DNA from: Cognaticolwellia beringensis
GTDB lineage: Bacteria > Pseudomonadota > Gammaproteobacteria > Enterobacterales > Alteromonadaceae
Direction: 5' to 3'
DNA length: 64,000 bases
Assembly (NCBI RefSeq): GCF_002076895.1
Contig: NZ_CP020465.1
Span: 2,666,001 to 2,730,000, forward strand
In this document: positions 47,925 through 57,100 of the stretch, piece by piece
How the letters are laid out: each line of letters opens with the position of its first letter
Position numbering within the stretch: position 1 is the first letter of the stretch
Notes under the pieces: model-generated
Database searches by the model: none
Told to the model about the DNA's origin: nothing
The model's input: only the letters and a program-made list of their open reading frames with translations
Made by a program: the position numbers and the translations under genes

Positions 47925-50900
47925 ATGATAGACAATAAAATTCCTTCTTATTATTCGCACAATTTTAAACGGCTATGTAGCTTTTTTATCGCTATGTTTG
48001 TCGCAATTTCGGCTAATGCTGAAAATGTCAAAGTAACAACCCATGACTTCAACGCTAAGAGCATTGTTTCTGCTAATGAAAGTTATAAAAAAGTTATAGC
48101 AGACAATGGTAAAGCGATATATATCGTTAGAATGAATTCACCTTCCGTCGCCAGTTATAAAGGCGGAATTGAAGCATTCAGCGCTACTAACCCTGCAACG
48201 CTAGGTGTTAAATCACTCAACGCCAATTCAAAAGCCAGCAAGCAATATTCGAAATTCTTAAAATCCAAACAAACAGATTTAGTTGAACATTGCGAGCGCG
48301 CTTTTGGCCGTAAAATCAATGTGAAATATAAATATCAACATGCCTTTAATGGTGTTGCGATGGAATTAGACCAACAAGAAGCTAAAGCGTTAGCAACGTT
48401 GCCGAATGTCATCAGTGTCACCCAAGAGCGTATTGAATACCCTTTAACTGATGCAGGCCCTGCTTGGATAGGTGCTGATAAAATCTGGCAAGGTAGGCAT
48501 AGTGATAAACATCATGGTAAGCATGGGAAAAACCATAAAATGGGTTCAATGGGGGAAGGAGCCGTTGTAGCCATTTTAGATACCGGTATTAACCATGACC
48601 ATCCTTCATTTGCTGACGTGGGCGGTGACGGTTACGATCATGAGAATCCATTAGGTTCTGGTAATTATATCCCCGGTAGCTATTGTGATACCAACCCAGG
48701 GTTCTGTAATGACAAACTTATTGGTGCTTGGGATATGGTGCAAACATCTGCTGATCCTAATTCTCCTGAAGATAGTGACGGTCATGGTAGTCATACTGCC
48801 AGTACCACTGCAGGTAACTTTGTAAATTCTGCGGTTATGTTTGCGCCAACAGCTGATTTAAGTCGTGATATTTCAGGCGTTGCTCCTCATGCCAATATTA
48901 TAATATATGATGTATGTGTTGACGGTTGTCCAGGTTCAGCACTATTAGCTGCTATTGATCAGGTGGTCATAGATTCAGCTAATCTTCCTAACGGTATTCA
49001 ATCATTGAACTATTCAATTTCAGGCGGTGAAAATCCTTATAGTGACGCTGTAGAATTAGGCTTTTTAAATGCTACGGCTGCCGGTATTTATGTCGCGGTT
49101 TCTGCGGGTAATAGTGGCCCAGGTGCAGCAACGGTTGCTCATAACTCGCCATGGGTTAGTACTACCGGCGCAATGACTCATAATCGAAAAATAGAAAATG
49201 CAGTCGTGGATATGTCCAGTGACGATGATGCTTTAGCTAATATTGTTGGCAAGGGCTTTACCAGTGGTTATGGTCCTGCTGCTATGGTTTATGCGGGCAA
49301 TTTCCCAACAGCTAATGGTTCACTAAACGATACAACTCCAGAGCAATGTTTAGATCCATTTCCTGCAGGACATTTCAATGGCGAAATAGTGGTTTGTGAT
49401 CGTGGTGAGATTGCTCGAACAGCAAAAGGTGCTAATGTGCTAGCAGGTGGGGCTGGCGGTTTTGTGCTTGTAAATGCCGCGGCTAACGGCGAGGCTGTTG
49501 TAGGCGATGCTCACTTTTTACCCGGGGTACATTTGGGCTTCACTAATGGTGAAGTTCTGAAGAATTGGTTAGCATCCAATGCAAATACTATGGGTTCTAT
49601 TCAAGGTTATTCACTCAATCTCGATGATGCAAATGGCGATATCACCGCTGGTTTCAGTTCACGTGGTCCCAATACTACACTTGATATATTAAAGCCTGAT
49701 ATTACTGCACCCGGTGTAGATATTATGGCGGCAGTGAATACTGACGGCGTCACACCTTCTCCAGAATATGCTTTTCTCTCTGGCACTTCTATGTCAAGTC
49801 CGCATAATGCAGGTAGTGGTGCTTTAGTCAGCATGTTGACTGACTGGACGCCATACGAGATAAAGTCGGCTTTAATGATGACTTCTAAGTCTAACCATCT
49901 CTTAAAAGATGACGCGATGACGCCAGCAGACCCGTTTGATGTGGGTGCCGGTAGAGTACAATTAAACAAAGTATTACGATCAGGCCTAGTGCTAAGTGAG
50001 ACTCCCGAAAACTTTCTGGCCGCTGACCCTAGTGCGGGTGGAGATCCTCGCACTTTAAACATTGCCAGTATGCAAGAAAGTAATTGTGTGAGAACTTGTA
50101 GCTGGACGCGTGTTGTCACGCATACCGGTGACCGACAAGGTCATTGGAAGCTAAGTGGTAACAGTGACACTATGCAAGTAAATGTTTCGCCTAAAAATAT
50201 TTCGCTACGCCCAGGTGAAAGTGCCAATATTACGATCACTGCTGACACCACATTAGCGCCCACTGGCTGGAACTTTGGAGAGTTAAAATTAGAAGCATCA
50301 GGTCATCATTTTGTTAACTTACATATGCCTATTGCCGTTAATACTAATAGAAGTTCAACGGCTAACTTGTCAAAAACTGTCGATATGGCATCAGCTAAAG
50401 AAGGTGATGTACTTAACTATGAAATTAAAGTAACTAATGGTCAAATGATTGATGTTATTGATATTACAGATATGTTGCCTAATGGCATGAGTTTAGTTGA
50501 TGGTTCAGTGAGCAGCGCAATTACCAATGGCTCAGAAGCATCTCCTGTTAGTGTAAATGATAATCAAATTGATTGGAGTGTATACCTTGATGTTGGCGGC
50601 CTTGAGCTTCAACAATCGCCGGCCCCTTTTGGTTACTTCTCGCTAGGAGCATTTGGTATTGCACCTTTTGGTTGCCCAGCTAATTGTGATGATGGTGCAT
50701 TCATTTTGGATATCCCACCATTTGACTACAATGGTCAAACTTATTCCAGTGTTATTTGGTCGGTTAATGGCACCATTGAAGTAGGCACAGCTAGTGGTCT
50801 AGCTACTACCTTTGCAAATCAGGACCTTCCTAATGCTACTCCTCCAAATAATATATTAGCGCCGTTCTGGGCTGATTTAAATCTTGGTGCAGGCGGGAAT

Positions 50901-51350
50901 TGGTACGTAGCTGTGCTTAATGCAGGACCACAACAGTTCACTATTTATGAATGGGAAAATGTACCGTTTTTTGGTGAAACTACGACTTCTACTTTCCAAG
51001 TTTGGGTAGAAACGGGGACGTCAAATATTTGGTTTGTTTATGCTGACCTGCCATTCATACCAGCAAACTTAACTGTTGGCATAGAAAATGACGATGGTAC
51101 CGTCGGTTCATCATATTTTAATAATGGCAACGGCACATCACCAGTACCTGGTGTAGACCTGAAAGTAGTAAGAACTGAGGGTGGTACCGCTACATTGAAT
51201 TTCCAAGGCGAAATAGATCGTTGTCATAAAAAACATGATAATGTCAAAGTCAATGAAGTACAAATGAATGCTGGTGGCACTGTAGAAATGGCCTATGCCG
51301 CTACAACCTGTGAGACGAAAGGTAAAGGTAAGCGTGGTCAAAAACATTAG
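47925..51350 (+). CDS. Secreted S8 (subtilisin-like) serine peptidase with PA insert
   Basis: The ATG at 47925 has GGAG nine bases upstream and gives 1141 residues; an upstream TTG is less likely. Signal peptide to about residue 32 (AISANA), an I9-type propeptide, then the catalytic domain with Asp in AILDTGINHDHP (D219), His in DGHGSHTAS (H287) and Ser in SGTSMSSPH (S622). A PA domain is inserted at about residues 455-560. After the peptidase come a fibronectin-like region, a DUF11-like repeat (LSKTVDMASAKEGDVLNYEI) and a further beta-rich region with paired cysteines. A His/Lys-rich linker separates propeptide and catalytic domain. It is probably extracellular and degrades protein. Confidence 0.92.
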   Translation: MIDNKIPSYYSHNFKRLCSFFIAMFVAISANAENVKVTTHDFNAKSIVSANESYKKVIADNGKAIYIVRMNSPSVASYKGGIEAFSATNPATLGVKSLNANSKASKQYSKFLKSKQTDLVEHCERAFGRKINVKYKYQHAFNGVAMELDQQEAKALATLPNVISVTQERIEYPLTDAGPAWIGADKIWQGRHSDKHHGKHGKNHKMGSMGEGAVVAILDTGINHDHPSFADVGGDGYDHENPLGSGNYIPGSYCDTNPGFCNDKLIGAWDMVQTSADPNSPEDSDGHGSHTASTTAGNFVNSAVMFAPTADLSRDISGVAPHANIIIYDVCVDGCPGSALLAAIDQVVIDSANLPNGIQSLNYSISGGENPYSDAVELGFLNATAAGIYVAVSAGNSGPGAATVAHNSPWVSTTGAMTHNRKIENAVVDMSSDDDALANIVGKGFTSGYGPAAMVYAGNFPTANGSLNDTTPEQCLDPFPAGHFNGEIVVCDRGEIARTAKGANVLAGGAGGFVLVNAAANGEAVVGDAHFLPGVHLGFTNGEVLKNWLASNANTMGSIQGYSLNLDDANGDITAGFSSRGPNTTLDILKPDITAPGVDIMAAVNTDGVTPSPEYAFLSGTSMSSPHNAGSGALVSMLTDWTPYEIKSALMMTSKSNHLLKDDAMTPADPFDVGAGRVQLNKVLRSGLVLSETPENFLAADPSAGGDPRTLNIASMQESNCVRTCSWTRVVTHTGDRQGHWKLSGNSDTMQVNVSPKNISLRPGESANITITADTTLAPTGWNFGELKLEASGHHFVNLHMPIAVNTNRSSTANLSKTVDMASAKEGDVLNYEIKVTNGQMIDVIDITDMLPNGMSLVDGSVSSAITNGSEASPVSVNDNQIDWSVYLDVGGLELQQSPAPFGYFSLGAFGIAPFGCPANCDDGAFILDIPPFDYNGQTYSSVIWSVNGTIEVGTASGLATTFANQDLPNATPPNNILAPFWADLNLGAGGNWYVAVLNAGPQQFTIYEWENVPFFGETTTSTFQVWVETGTSNIWFVYADLPFIPANLTVGIENDDGTVGSSYFNNGNGTSPVPGVDLKVVRTEGGTATLNFQGEIDRCHKKHDNVKVNEVQMNAGGTVEMAYAATTCETKGKGKRGQKH

Positions 51351-51445
51351 GAATTTATGCTTATAAACGAGTAACAGCATTTAAGCTTAATACCGCTCAG
51401 TGAAATGATATTTTATGATCCATTGTTCGGTCTTCTTATTAATAT

Positions 51446-51481
51446 AAAGGCTGCTGATTTTATTCAGTAGCTTTTTTTTTA
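51446..51481 (+). terminator. Rho-independent terminator of the S8 peptidase gene
   Basis: Stem GCTGCTGA-TTTTAT-TCAGTAGC with one G-T pair, followed by nine or more T residues. The remaining 51482-51738 shows nothing beyond an expected promoter region. Confidence 0.85.
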
Positions 51482-51738
51482 AAGTCTACTAGTTCATTCA
51501 CTTGCTAAAATAAAACAGCTTTTCTTCACAATTCCCGTTATTAATATCATTATTTTACTCGTACGATACTGATAGAAAATGTGCACAAATAAATAATAGA
51601 CTTACTAGAAGTTTATTATGCTGCTCAGAACTTAAGTTCAGCACCCTTTGTTGTCCAAAATATATACAGTTTGATACTTAAGTTATACTCAATGTTGCCG
51701 ATACTTTTATATATGCTTTGATAAACAGAGGTAATTTT

Positions 51739-52368
51739 ATGAGCGCTCCAATTAAAAACGATGCTACCTATAGCCAAGATGTTCGATCTTTAGCAAAAGC
51801 ACTGGACAAAACAGATAACAAACCCATGGGGCAGCAAGTTTCAGACCTTGCGCATGATAAAAAAATTGACCAAGCGCAAGACTCTATTTTTCTCAGCAAC
51901 AAAAAACAGCTTAATGCGGCAATTATAGAATCATCACTGAAATTCAATACGACCATTGGTGACCAGCCGCTGTCACTGGTATTAAAAACCGCCTTGCAGG
52001 GAATAAACGAAGCGCTTAAAACCTCTGGGGTTGATGATAGTGTTGAAGACGCTTACGAGTCGGGAGTTGATTTTAGTCCAGAAGCAACAGCGGAGCGAAT
52101 TGTCTCTTTTAGTACTCAGTTTTTAGCTTCTTATCGAGAACAAAATCCTGAAATGAGTGAAGAAGAATCGTTGACAGCTTTTGTGGATATTATCAGTGGT
52201 GGCATCGATCAAGGTTTTGCTGAAGCGAAAGATATTCTTGGAGGGTTAAAAGTATTAGAGGGTGATGTTAGTGAAAATATTGATAAAACCTATGCATTAG
52301 TGCAATCGGGGTTACAGGCATTTGTCGACGCTTTAAGTGCTAAAAAAGCGGAGCAACTCGAACCATAA
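51739..52368 (+). CDS. DUF5610 domain-containing protein
   Basis: The frame begins at a TTG at 51718, but the ATG at 51739 with AGAGG seven bases upstream is better and gives 209 residues. The body, ESSLKFNTTIGDQPLSLVLK followed by FSPEATAERIVSFSTQFLASY and a helical acidic C-terminal half, is what I know as DUF5610, found in marine gammaproteobacteria and sometimes linked to flagellar or surface proteins. No signal peptide or membrane segment is present. Function is unknown. It converges on the XRE-type gene at 52506. Confidence 0.75.
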   Translation: MSAPIKNDATYSQDVRSLAKALDKTDNKPMGQQVSDLAHDKKIDQAQDSIFLSNKKQLNAAIIESSLKFNTTIGDQPLSLVLKTALQGINEALKTSGVDDSVEDAYESGVDFSPEATAERIVSFSTQFLASYREQNPEMSEEESLTAFVDIISGGIDQGFAEAKDILGGLKVLEGDVSENIDKTYALVQSGLQAFVDALSAKKAEQLEP

Positions 52369-52505
52369 ATGTTATAAATATGAGAATAGTGAAAGGGTAA
52401 TAGTAGAATATAACGACTGAGTGAAATTTCGTATTTAAGTGAAGACTAGCGTTATCCACTATAGTCACTTTTAGGGCTAATAGACTGTTCAGTCAGTGAC
52501 ATTAG

Positions 52506-52874
52506 CTATGTTTTAAATTTACTCAACAGGCGCTTTGCATAATCAATAGCCTCTCGCTCAATGCGCCAAAGCGGATCAGGTTGACCTTTCTTAGGCTTTC
52601 TAAATATTGCTTGAGCAAATTTAATTGCCTCTCGCTCAGTTGCGTTAATTTCGGGAAGCTTAGGCGGTACAGTCGTTTTTTGTTCGATCATGTCCTGATC
52701 CTGCTTTAAATCGTCGATTGAGCTTTCAAACACAGCGGCAAGACATTTTAGTGATTCCGTCCCTGCTTTCTGGCCGGCCTCAATCCTCTGGATAGTACGA
52801 GTACTTAAACCTGAGTGGCGGGCAAGCTCTTCCTGTGACCATCCGTTTTCCAAGCGACGTTGTTTAATATTCAT
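52506..52874 (-). CDS. XRE-type helix-turn-helix transcriptional regulator
   Basis: The 122-residue protein begins with an HTH_3 domain (residues 2-55: RRLENGWSQEELARHSGLSTRTIQRIEAGQ), typical of Cro/CI-like DNA-binding proteins. The C-terminal half carries two copies of one segment, EREAIKFAQAIFRK (80-93) and EREAIDYAKRLLSK (106-119), so an internal duplication has occurred. An inverted repeat 54 bases upstream of its start may be its operator, suggesting autoregulation. No partner toxin is adjacent, so it is better read as a solo regulator. Confidence 0.85.
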   Translation of the reverse strand: MNIKQRRLENGWSQEELARHSGLSTRTIQRIEAGQKAGTESLKCLAAVFESSIDDLKQDQDMIEQKTTVPPKLPEINATEREAIKFAQAIFRKPKKGQPDPLWRIEREAIDYAKRLLSKFKT

Positions 52875-52927
52875 CGTTTTATCCTACTGTTTTATCCCTT
52901 TATGACAGGTTTATCAGCAAAAGCATA

Positions 52928-52959
52928 CGACATTGTCACGACATGACACGACAATGTCG
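52928..52959. promoter_or_regulatory. Inverted repeat, candidate operator of the XRE regulator
   Basis: CGACATTGTC (52928-52937) and GACAATGTCG (52950-52959) are perfect inverted arms with a 12-base spacer that contains a second small inverted repeat (GTCA/TGAC at 52935-52938 and 52944-52947). It lies just upstream of the XRE-type gene on its minus-strand promoter side. Arm length and dyad symmetry fit binding of an HTH dimer. Confidence 0.6.
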
Positions 52960-53095
52960 GTATTTTATGGGAGATAGCGACAGTAAACTCTAGTATCACA
53001 TGAATAGCGAACGTAGATTTTTTTTATAATAAATTTCATCTGTGAGCATTAAGTTAGACTGTAATAAACTTTCTAATATTTATATCGAACGAAGC

Positions 53096-53560
53096 TTAAG
53101 AGCTTGGACCTGCCTTTTCCATCGACATCGCCAGCTTTTCAATTCCATGTGATGGGAGCCATCTTTTGAACTCAATAAAGCCATGTTTTTTGTATAAATT
53201 TATTGCGGGTATATTTACTACTGCTGTTTCTACAGTTGCCTTTGAACAATTGATTATTGCTATAACGTAGTTTATTAATTTGCTGGCGATACCTTTCCTA
53301 AAATAACTTGGATCTACGGTTAGGCTATGAATATCTAAAAGATTATTATCAATAGTAATTTCTATGATGCCAGCGAGACATTCATTTTCACTAAAGCCAT
53401 AAAATTGTGTACTTGAGTTTTTTATCTCATTAGCACTGCGTGATAGTGGAGGAAAATCAATCGACCCTATAAGCTTAGCTTCAACTTTATAAGAATGTTG
53501 AAAAATAGTAAAAATCTGCTGTGCTACAGCTTCATTTAAATTATCCAGTTTTGTTATCAT
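53096..53560 (-). CDS. GNAT family N-acetyltransferase
   Basis: The frame reaches 53638, but the ATG at 53560 has AGG six bases upstream and gives a 154-residue protein starting MITKLDNLNEAVAQQIFTI. The GNAT acetyl-CoA motif is visible in LDIHSLTVDPSYFRKGIASKLI (pattern V-D-P-x-x-x-x-x-G-I-A), followed by NIPAINLYKKHGF. The acceptor is unknown. It is on the same strand as the XRE-type gene but 221 bp away, with the inverted repeat between. Confidence 0.85.
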   Translation of the reverse strand: MITKLDNLNEAVAQQIFTIFQHSYKVEAKLIGSIDFPPLSRSANEIKNSSTQFYGFSENECLAGIIEITIDNNLLDIHSLTVDPSYFRKGIASKLINYVIAIINCSKATVETAVVNIPAINLYKKHGFIEFKRWLPSHGIEKLAMSMEKAGPSS

Positions 53561-53739
53561 ATTGAGCCTAATATCAACGTTTGAAATGTATTTAACGAGT
53601 ATTTTAATCCACTTGCTTGTGATGAAGCACCTTAACAATATTCGTCAGTAATTGTGAGAAAATTGGTCTTTTTTTGTTGAGTAGCCGTATGACCACTTTA
53701 ATTAGATATTAATTAGATATTAATTTTAAGGTGGTTTTT

Positions 53740-53991
53740 ATGCCATTGTCTCCAGATGATCAATCAAGAATTATAGAAATGGCTTGGGAAGACCGAACGC
53801 CATTTGAAGCTATAGCGCATCAGTTCACTATGCAAGAAAATGACGTTATTAAATTTATGCGCCAGCATTTAAAACCAAAAAGTTTTAAGTTATGGCGGGC
53901 AAGAGTCAGTGGACGACTAACCAAGCATATAAAGCTTCGAAGTGATGAGGTAGTGAGAGGTTACTGTCCTACGCAATACAAAAATCGTTAA
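53740..53991 (+). CDS. TIGR03643 family protein (DUF2805)
   Basis: The 83-residue protein starts at an ATG preceded by AAGGTGG. Its sequence, DQSRIIEMAWEDRTPFEAIA followed by KFMRQHLKPKSFKLWRARVSGR, is the conserved pattern of this small family, with a helix-turn-helix-like N-terminus and a basic C-terminus. It may bind nucleic acid; no function is established. Directly upstream are two copies of ATTAGATATTA (about 53700-53722), a local A/T-rich repeat. It is followed by a terminator shared with putA. Confidence 0.85.
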   Translation: MPLSPDDQSRIIEMAWEDRTPFEAIAHQFTMQENDVIKFMRQHLKPKSFKLWRARVSGRLTKHIKLRSDEVVRGYCPTQYKNR

Positions 53992-54054
53992 TGTCGTGGT
54001 TAGCTTTCTGAACAATTATAAAATATTATTTTAGTTAAAGATTTAATTCGAGCT

Positions 54055-54089
54055 AAAAAAAACGGGCACCTAATGATGCCCGTTTTTTA
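54055..54089. terminator. Bidirectional terminator between TIGR03643 gene and putA
   Basis: Stem AAAACGGGCA/TGCCCGTTTT with eight-base loop, A-run on the left and T-run on the right, between convergent genes. Confidence 0.92.
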
Positions 54090-54115
54090 TCTAACACTTA
54101 ATAATAAATAAAAGG

Positions 54116-57100
54116 TTAATCTTCTTCAACTAAGGTCATTAATGACGTGTTACCACCTGAAGCGGTTGTATCAATGCTGACGGTTTTTTCTGTTAACAAA
54201 CGTTGGATCAAGTTATCAAAATATTCTGAACTGATCACCGGTAATATTGCCCCTTGACGTTCCGCTAATTTTTCACTGATATAATGTTTACGATCACAGT
54301 TACTATCGACTACCACACCTGATAATGCAGAATGAGACAACATAGTCGATAAATGACGTAAGCGAGCGACTTGGAATACCCCTGCATCGGCACCAGTTGA
54401 AAGGAACTTATCTCTAAACGCGATCGCTTCATCATAGTACAAGTCTGATACCACACTTATCACGGTATTACCTGTCGCTAAAGCCGTTACAATAGAAAGT
54501 ACCCAGAAGTGAAAGCTCACATTTTTATCCGCAAAACAGATAATGTTGCCGCGGTTTTCTAAATAAAGAATATTAGACTCGCCCGTTGGACCAGGTAAGA
54601 ATTTTGGCTTCTTCATGCGTTTTTCAATATCAATTAATTGTGAACGCGCTGATTTTAACGTGCGATTTAAATCGTCGGCTAAATCATCAACAATATCAAC
54701 ATGGGCTATTTTTGCTAATAATTGACGCACACAAGAAATACGGGTGTTTAACTCTGTTAAACGCCAGGTTTTTTCAGCTGCATTGGCTTTATCCATAAAC
54801 AATATGGATTCTGCATCAGATTTTGCATCACCGTCTAGCGCTTCGACTTGTGAAGGCAGTAAGTTAAATTGCTCGGCATCAGGTGTGGCTTTTTCTATCA
54901 CTAAACGGGTTAAGTAATTGGGTCCACCGGCTTTGGGTCCGGTACCTGAAAGGCCACGACCACCAAAAGGTTGCACGCCGACAATGGCGCCAATCATATT
55001 ACGGTTGATATAAACATTACCTGCGCGTGACAGTTTGGCTAATTCAAAAGCGCGGTGTTCAATGCGGGTATGAATACCCATAGTTAAACCAAAGCCTGTG
55101 CCATTAATTCTATCGATAACCGCTTCTATTTCACTGCCTTTAAAGCGCACTACATGCACACAAGGACCAAAGACTTCTTTCTTTAATACACTAATATCGT
55201 CAATTTCATATAGACGCGGTGCAAAAAAGAAGTGTTCGTTCGCAGCAACATTATTCGTTATCTCATCGCCAATTGCACATTGGTAAAGTAACTTACCATT
55301 ATTTTCCATATAGTCACTGTGCGCATTGAGTGCATCAAGTGCTTTTTGGTCAATCACCGGGCCAATGTCAGTGCTTAAATATTCTGGGTTACCAACATGT
55401 AATTCTGCTAGCGCGCCTTTAAGCATAGTGATCACATCATCAGCGATATCTTCTTGTAGAAATAACACTCGAAGCGCAGAGCAGCGTTGACCTGCTGATT
55501 GAAAGCCTGAAGAGATCACATCATCAACCACTTGCTCAGGCAAGGCGGTGGAATCCACTATCATACAGTTTTGGCCACCGGTTTCAGCAATAAAGGGGAC
55601 TTGGTCACCACCTCGGTCCGCTAAGGTTTGTGAAATAATGGTGCCGGTTTCAGTCGAGCCCGTAAACATCACGGTTTGAATGCGCGCATCAGGAATAATG
55701 ACCTTGCCGACTTCGCTGCCGCGAGCAATTACCGCTTGTACCACACCTTCAGGTAGGCCAACTGACATCATTAATTCAATAGTACGCAGGGCAATTAAAC
55801 TGGTTTGCTCAGCTGGTTTTGCTAATACCGTATTACCGGTGGCAATCGCCGCGGCAACTTGGCCTAAAAATATCGCTAATGGGAAGTTCCATGGGCTGAT
55901 ACAAAGTACAACACCACGTGCCTCTAGGCGTTCATCTGCGGCAACATCAACTGCTTGTTGTGCATAATAGCGGCAAAAATCAACAGCTTCACGTACTTCG
56001 TCAATGCCATCTTGGGCAATTTTACCGGCTTCTTTAATACATAAAGCGATAAGCTCGTCCGTATGACGCTCTAGAATATCCGCCACACGACACAATAACG
56101 CAGCGCGCTCAGCTACCGGCGTTTGTGACCATGAAGTAAAGGCGGTTTGCGCCGTCTCTATCATCGCGAGCATGTCATCTTTGCTATGGTGATGATGAAA
56201 GCCAATGATTTCTTTATGATTTGCGGGGTTCATCACAGCAACAGCACCAGATGGTAAGTCGTTACGCTTGAGTTCATTTGCTTCAAACCAGCTGTCTAAT
56301 GACGATTTTAACGGGGTAATGACATTAATGTCCGTTAAGTCTAAGCCTTTTGAGTTATCGCGGCCCAGTCCTTTTGCATCATGATATAAAGCAATGGGTT
56401 TGATGATTTGGTTATTGTATTTATCTTTTAAGCGCTGCGTTTTTTCAACCGGGTCTTCCAGTAAAGATTCAACCGGCTGCGACTCGTCAACAATGGCGTT
56501 TACAAAAGAAGAGTTCGCGCCATTTTCTAACAAACGACGAACTAAATACGCCAGTAAGTCTTCATGATGACCAACAGGGGCATAGATGCGACATTGAATG
56601 CTTTCCAGTGACACAATTTGGTCGTACAACGAATCGCCCATACCGTGTAAGCATTGGAATTCGAAACCTTCTTTGTCATCACCCGCCAATTCAACAATGG
56701 TGGCAGCGGTGTAAGCATTATGGGTGGCAAATTGTGGGTAAATAGAATCTCTATATTCTAATAACTTATTCGCACAAGCGTGATATGAAACGTCAGTAGA
56801 AGACTTACGGGTGAACACAGGAAAATGCTTAAGGCCATCTTTTTGAGCATTTTTGATTTCGGTATCCCAATAAGCGCCTTTTACTAAGCGCACCATCATT
56901 TTTCGGTTAACGCGTAGGGTTAATTCACGTAACCAATCGACCACGAAAATGGCGCGTTTTTGATAGGCTTGCAAGGCAATACCAAAACCATCCCAACCGG
57001 CTAAATCGTCATCACTAAATACTGCTTCAATAATATCAAGTGAAATATCTAAACGCTCAGACTCTTCCGCATCAACAGTTAAGCCTATGTTGTAGCTTTT

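Noticed and set aside
47732..47938. Small frame between the ATP-grasp and S8 genes as a peptide precursor for the ATP-grasp enzyme
   Set aside because: No ATG with a ribosome site, no leader/core pattern, and it overlaps the ribosome site of the S8 gene.
49607..50119. 170-codon antisense frame inside the S8 peptidase gene
   Set aside because: It lies opposite the conserved catalytic serine region; composition follows the sense codons.
52506..53560. XRE-type regulator plus GNAT gene as a toxin-antitoxin pair
   Set aside because: The two genes are 221 bp apart with separate start signals, and GNAT toxins known to me pair with tightly linked antitoxins usually of ribbon-helix-helix type.
55680..55967. 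Antisense frame inside putA
   Set aside because: It is a shadow of the ALDH coding sequence with no ribosome site or recognisable domain.
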